Shown here: one piece after another, positions 58,651 through 64,000 of the stretch
Position numbering within the stretch: position 1 is the first letter of the stretch
How the letters are laid out: each line of letters opens with the position of its first letter
Source: Linum tenue
Taxonomy: Eukaryota > Streptophyta > Magnoliopsida > Malpighiales > Linaceae
Direction: 5' to 3'
Assembly (NCBI GenBank): GCA_946122785.1
Contig: CAMGYJ010000010.1
Location: 11,817,467-11,881,466 of the forward strand
DNA: 64,000 bases
Made by a program: the position numbers and the translations under genes
Notes under the pieces: generated by a model
Databases searched by the model: none
What the model saw: the letters and a program-made list of their open reading frames with translations, nothing else
Told to the model about the DNA's origin: nothing

Positions 58651-61600
58651 CTGGATCATCACAGCAGCCGCCGGATGAACAACCACCAAAGGTTTTATTT
58701 CTCACTTCGTTTCTCGATTAGTTATATTGGCTAAAAAAAAAATAATATGATGTGTGTGATGTGTGGATATCAGTTCTGTTAAGGTGGATACTTAACTGTT
58801 CGTTTTAGTTATTTTCTGGGTATTATGGATATTTTTTTCATCGATATCAGTTATCTCTGTTTGGATACACTTTTGCTTTACTACGATAATAATTGTATGT
58901 ATTGGCTAAAAAAATAATCTGATGTGTCTGATGTGTGGATATCAGTTCTGTTAGTGTGGATACTTAACTATTCGTTTTAGTTATTTTTCTGGGTATTATG
59001 GATATTTTTTTCATGGATATCAGTTATCTCCGTTGGATACAATTTTGCTTTACTACGATAATAATTGTATATAAGTGTGCGTTTTAGTTATTTGTCCAAG
59101 GATTATGGATATTTTGCTTAATATATAACTATGTTTCAGGAACAACCCGGGATGAAGAGAACGAAAATGGTTGCATCGAGATCTCGTCAAGGAGAACGAT
59201 CAAGGCAGCCGCCGCCTGCTATTCCATAAGTTGAGGAGGAAGATGAGGAAGAAGATGATGAGGGAGAGGGTCCTTGCGGCTCATATTTCAGATTTCGTGG
59301 CTCAACCTATTCCCTCTTCAAAATTATAAGCTACTGGAAAGAAGATGCTGGATACTATGCAGCATGCAAGAAAGAAGTCGAGAAGGCAGGATTCGGGGGC
59401 CTATTGGACCTTCGCATGCCGAAGATACCCAATGTCTTCATGGACGACTTGATGGCTGCTTATGACTCCTCATCCAGTACTTTTGTTTTTGGGGAAGGAG
59501 ACTCGAAGAAGGTCTTCGACTTCACAACTGAGGATGTGGCACGTGTGTACGACCTTCCACTCGGTGGGGCTGTGATTGATTTGAAGAACGTTGAGGGGGG
59601 GGATGCTCGACAGTTTCAGCGAGGAAGTTGGCATGATTCCGAACAGGGCTCGCGTGGTTCTTATCAAGAAGCTGCGGGAGTTGGCCATTCCAGCCAACGG
59701 TCCTAGACCTCCTGTTGCAATTGCTGTCAAGCAATTCTTGTTGCTAGCTACTGGTTCGATGCTCGTGCCAACATTTTCTCGGCGGTGCAAGCTGGACTTT
59801 GCGCCATAACTAGGTGGGAGTGTTGAGGACGTGAGGGTGTACAATTGGTGTACATTTATTGTCCATGAACTGAAAGTAGAGTTGACTGTTGCCAAGAAAA
59901 AAGAACATAGTGCAAAGGCGTTGGGCTCGCCGTGCGTGTGGGTTCTCGGAGATTGCTACTTCTTGACAGTAAGTCCTATCCTTTTCTATAATTGTTGGTT
60001 CAATTGCATGAAAACTAGTGAATTTCCTATTTGGGTATCATCTAACTGAACTCGGATACTCTTTGTTTTGTAAGAAATTAGCTTAAAATGATTTCTGGAT
60101 ATCAGTTTAGTCACATAAGATACTGTTTGTGTTGACTCTGGATATTTGTTGATTAAATTGCTAGAAATGGAGTTTAACATTTATTAATTGTAATTTTTTT
60201 TACTGCTCCATCTGCTGGACTCTCTAAAACTAGGCGGGTTGCACAAAAAGACCATACCTAGCTGCCGGTTTTGGTGTAAGCAAAGTGTCGAGAGGGCAAG
60301 CACATCTATCCCCTTAGTCAGAGAAGATATGACCTAGCTGCCGCTCTGCTGAGTTGGGAAGAAATCGCCTCGCGCAGGCAGCTCCAGCCGGCGGCTATTG
60401 GGGGTACTAGTTCAACAGCTGCGAGCAGTTAAGCTCCTCCTCCAGATCGTGCACCGTTGCCCACCGCGGAATGGTGGAAGACTGAAGATTTGACTAGCCT
60501 TCCGCTAGGGCAGGTAAAATGTTTTCTTCCTCCCTAACCAAGATCGTGCATTGGTAGACTTGGACGATATAGTAACCTAAATATTTCACAACATATGTGT
60601 AGCTTAAGGGATTGAAGGAAATGACTGAGAGCATGATTGAAAAGTGGGTGGCTCGAAGGGACAAGGCCCAAACGATTGTCCGGAATTTGGAACAGCAAGA
60701 GTGAATTTGATCTACTGTTTTCCGTTGTTTGGTCGGTGGTTGTACTGTTTTCCGTGAATTTGATGCCATGTTGGAATGCCTTTGGATATTAGTCGGATTT
60801 TAGTTTGTTGTTCGGGAATATTTGTTGGTTTCATTTGGATATCATCTTGTGGTTTCTTTTCAGTTATGAATACTGGTTTGTGAGGTTTGGATATTAATTT
60901 TATGCATTTGGATATTTCTGTGAAATCAATGTTTGTTATTTTTGGATATCAATTCTGCCGACTTGAATATTTGTACGCTCTCTTCTGATACTAGTCTGGG
61001 TACATGGGATAAGTGTACGAGCAGTTTGGATATTGTTTTTAATTTGTGCAAAATGTTCGTTTGTCTTCCAGCTTAAGGTACTAGGTGCTGGGATTGACCG
61101 GCATATGGGAAAACTGCTGGACTTTGCAACAAAACTGGGACATATGATAGAAAAGAGTGAAGAGCATGACAGGTTCAAGGTCGTGGATTCCAGGAGGAGA
61201 CCTTTGGAGAATACTGTTGAGGAGGTGCTAGAGTAGCTTAAAACAGAGGTGGTGGAAGACCAAGTGGAGAATACTGAAGCTAAATTGGAAATAGATGAGC
61301 AGCCTCTAGAGAAGGACCAGGTCGAGCCACAAGTGGAGACAACTGGAGAGAAATGTGAAGAAGATCCTGAAGAGAAGAATAGATTTGAGGTGGTGGAGAA
61401 TGAAGCTGAGAAGACTGTAGAGACACCGGACGAGGAGGTGTTTGTGCCGACAGTCCCTATGGTGATACACTATACAGTCCCAGATACCTCTTTTGAAGAC
61501 ATTTTGCAGATAGCTCATGAGGCTACTAGCGCTGCTAATGCCGAGGAAGAAGACCCACCTACATATGTGGTGTAGTCGTTCTCTCAACTTGCAGAGATGG

Positions 61601-62923
61601 GAATGTTGCCTACAGACGAGGAGTTGGTAGAAGCGGCTTGTAAGAGCGCTGAGAGGAGTCCAGATGTGATTATCACGGATGGGAGGAATATGACTGACGA
61701 GGAGAGAGACCGTATGTACAGGTACACACCTGAGGAATGGCTTGCAACACTAAAGACCCCAGAGTTCGAGAGGTCGAAGAAGAACCCATATGCTTCTTCA
61801 TCAGTATATTATTTGTCGAAGGATGTGTCGCCAAAGCTCGACCCAGTTGCTCGTCTCATGGTTGAGTTCGTCTTCAGTACCCCTGAGGGTAAGGGCTTGG
61901 TGGTGCACACTCCTTCAGTTAAACTCGCCCGTCTTCATCTGTTGACATTGTAGCGATTAGAGTGGGTCAATCTACAAGTGGTTGAGGCTTATGGTCATTT
62001 CTTGAACGACAAAGCACTTTTCGGTGACAAGAATAGAGTTATCTTTCCGTTCACTTTTGGTGTAAGTAGGCTCTTCACTCACACCTTACAATTTTTAGAT
62101 ATTCAGTAACTAATTAGCTATTATTTTACTTTGCAAACAGCAACTTGCCATACTTAATTCTCAGACGAATGTACCCCCGTCCAAGGAGAGACTCGATGGT
62201 GTCATTGAACTGACCCAGCAGTTTCCAGTCTTCAAACATGTTGCATGGGACAAAGTAGAATATGTAAGTGAATCCTTATTCTATCTCGATACTGATTTAC
62301 GTGGTTGTGGATACTAGTTTAGGTTTATTGGATATTTATCCGAGAGAATAACTTATTTGTTTGAAGATTTGACTGTGAATATCTGAAATGTTAGTTTTGG
62401 ATACTAGTCTGGGTTTATTGGATATTTATCCGAGAAAATAGCTGATTTTTTTCTATGTTTCAGATTTTTTTTACCTGTGCATACAGACAAACACTACTGG
62501 GTCTACGCTGCTGATCTAAGGAGTCAGAAGACTTTCCTTCTGGACAGCATGAAACCCAAGCCAGCAGTGGCCAAGGTGGATCACTGTCCAATGGGGAAAT
62601 TGATATTAGAGTATGGGGCTGCTTTCCTTGCAAAGCACAACATCGATTTTCCCTTGCATGATTGGGAATTCTTAATTGCGGATGTTCCTCAACAAAAAGG
62701 AAACGATGACTGGGGAGTGTTCGCATGCATGTTCATGGAGAACTGGGCGGGTCACATTCCATCGGAATACAAGGAAACTTGGCACTTGGAAAAGCACGTG
62801 GAGCACCAGCGAGCATCTATTGCAGGCAGTCTCCTTCAATGGAAATACAACAAAGTAAGGAATGTCATACTTGAGGAGGCAAATGAGTGGGCAGCATATA
62901 AGGAGAAAGGGAAGAGAAGCTGA
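58651..62923 (+). pseudogene. Transposon-type Ulp1 (C48) protease gene, decayed
   Basis: Probable exons: 58651-58693; 59140-59968, with PKIPNVFMDDLMAAYDSSS, VFDFTTEDVARVYDLPLGG and KQFLLLATGSMLVPTF, typical of the N-terminal domain of plant transposon-borne Ulp1 proteins; 60230-60510; 60604-60702; 61072-62061, acidic linker; 62141-62263; 62464-62923, peptidase domain with KHYWVYAADLRS and LLDSM. In the last, the site that should be DCG reads DDWGVFACMF, so the catalytic cysteine codon is TGG (62711-62713). His (62492) and Asp (62543) are in place. In-frame stops occur at 59229, 61234, 61573 and 61951, with shifts near 59610 and in the T run at 62465. SUMO-protease-like ancestry is clear; activity is not expected. 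Confidence 0.8.
58728..59075. repeat. Tandem duplication within the first retained intron
   Basis: Two units of about 175 bp (58728-58905, 58906-59075) start GGCTAAAAAAA and contain GTGTGGATATCAGTTCTGTTA, GGATACTTAACT and GATATCAGTTATCTC. Confidence 0.75.
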
Positions 62924-62969
62924 AACTTACCTCCTTATGTTTCATGGGACATATGTTGATCTTAAGGTA

Positions 62970-63916
62970 TGATACGCCCCTGGGGGGTGTATGTTTATCA
63001 AAGTAACGCAGCAACGACTCAATCGAAGAATCGATTGAGCTCGAATCAAGAACGAAGCGCTCTTAATACGAACTTGGGATAAAACGGAACCAACGGACAA
63101 TTCCACACCTGGGGAAAGCTCGTATGGTATAAAAGGGTAGCTGCTCGACCACGATTGAAGAGAATATTCAATCGATACAAAGCTCACAAGTTTGGAATCC
63201 ACCAAACTCAAACAAGTCGCAACTTGCACAAAACCAAAGGTTTTTCGATTAATCAAAGTCTTCTGTTTTTACAACGTAAATGGAGGGCTATTTATAGCCA
63301 ATAAAACCTAATACAAATCTAGATGAACAAGGAAACAATTAAGGTAAAAATCTACTCTAAAAAGGACTCAAAATTCGGGTTTAAACTTCCTTTCTTGAAG
63401 CACAAGTAAGCTGCCAGCAAAACAGTCAAAAGGCAGCTTTCGTACTAACTTCGTGCCTTTCGTTCGAGGCCTTCCCGAACTCCAATTCTTCATCCAATTC
63501 CTTACCTTTGTTCACAAACATACCTAGTTTCATGTTGTGGAAGCCTTTGGACATGAATCAGATCCATACTCCTCGAATTAAGCTCCAAAGTAGGCTTCAC
63601 AAAACACTTTCCAGACTTAACCATTTTCTGGCAGTTTTCCAGTTTTGAGGTAGCAACTTTGAGGCCTTGGAAAACAACCTTAATGAATTCTTCTTGATCC
63701 ACAAAGCATACCATTGGAAACATGGAAACTTTCTCTGTAAAACAAGCCCTTAAACTTGCATTTCCACCAAGCCAATAGAGAGAACCATGCCTCCAAAGTA
63801 TGTACCCTGAACACGGATTTTGACTTAGCCAAATTCTGCCTTTCTTCTTCCCAACTTTGATAGCTTCTTTGTCAAGTAATTGTGACGTGTATAATGGACC
63901 ATTTGGGATCATATCA
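62970..63916 (-). mobile_element. Solo LTR, 947 bp
   Basis: The ends are TGATACGCCC and GATCATATCA, with perfect duplications AGGTA (62965-62969, 63917-63921). On the minus strand a TATA-like GGCTATAAATAGCC is at 63286-63299, suggesting transcription in that direction. The interior has no retroviral motifs. A related LTR start is seen at 43591. It lies 46 bp downstream of the Ulp1-like stop codon. Confidence 0.8.
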
Positions 63917-63921
63917 AGGTA

Positions 63922-64000
63922 TTAAGGTGATTGGGTTATTTTGGGAAGTTTTGGAGAAAAGGAGACACTAACTCTATCCTGATTGATATTCTTATTAGTT
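63922..64000. other. Window end, flank of the solo LTR
   Basis: Short AT-rich sequence continuing the DNA that followed the Ulp1-like gene before the LTR inserted. No feature is visible. Confidence 0.4.

Noticed and set aside
63124..63140. TATAAAAGGG as a promoter of a plus-strand gene
   Set aside because: It is inside the solo LTR and no gene follows; the stronger TATA of this LTR is on the minus strand.

Overview
The window looks like repeat-rich, heterochromatin-type DNA from a flowering plant, most likely a eudicot. The evidence is the element families: an Athila-type Ty3/gypsy element with a tRNA-Asp-type primer site, hAT elements with 8-bp target duplications, Mutator-like elements (MULEs) with 9-bp duplications, and a Helitron-like terminus. 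Captured plant gene pieces (AAP amino acid permease, ZOP1-type zinc finger, GILT) agree. I could not place the species. No bacterial-style operon, rRNA, tRNA gene or CRISPR array is visible. Almost everything is mobile DNA, and I found no complete, clearly host-encoded gene.

Layout, left half. A terminal-repeat retroelement without pol (1543-9253, LTRs of about 1.1 kb, TSD AAAAC) carries a nested 2.3-kb solo LTR (5288-7552, TSD GCAAC). To its right, LTR-like DNA contains a 301-bp solo LTR (10675-10975, TSD ATACG) and an apparently intact 3.5-kb hAT transposon (11577-15101, TSD CTTCTAAG) whose three-exon transposase reads through without a break. A 1.5-kb promoter-like segment is then present twice (15704-17181 and 18314-19815), separated by hAT and gag debris. 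From 22 to 28 kb lies a cluster of small non-autonomous elements: hAT MITEs with simple-sequence arms, and four MULE MITEs full of the palindrome TACCATATGGTA. They surround LINE and GILT pseudogene pieces.

Layout, right half. A Pack-MULE (28975-30247) holds the first exons of a ZOP1-like gene, and a 3.4-kb MULE (31571-34930) has a perfect 9-bp TSD. A gag-only LTR element on the minus strand (35823-38859) sits in what look like introns of an unidentified minus-strand gene (exons near 39.0-39.5 kb). A Helitron candidate (39587-41999) and a MULE remnant with an AAP exon (42840-43590) follow. From about 45 kb to the end is a decayed Ulp1/C48-protease gene of transposon type. It is split by a 12.3-kb Athila element (46314-58645, LTRs of 1361 bp each, TSD AGCAG) and followed by a 947-bp solo LTR (62970-63916, TSD AGGTA).

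The elements are mostly independent; what links them is nesting. The order of insertion can be read from the target duplications. The most intriguing items are the intact hAT transposon, a GGATATC-type motif repeated through the introns of the Ulp1-like gene, the loss of that gene's catalytic cysteine, a palindrome-rich module shared between the Athila LTRs and its interior, and hAT MITEs that share ends and core but carry unrelated self-complementary arms.
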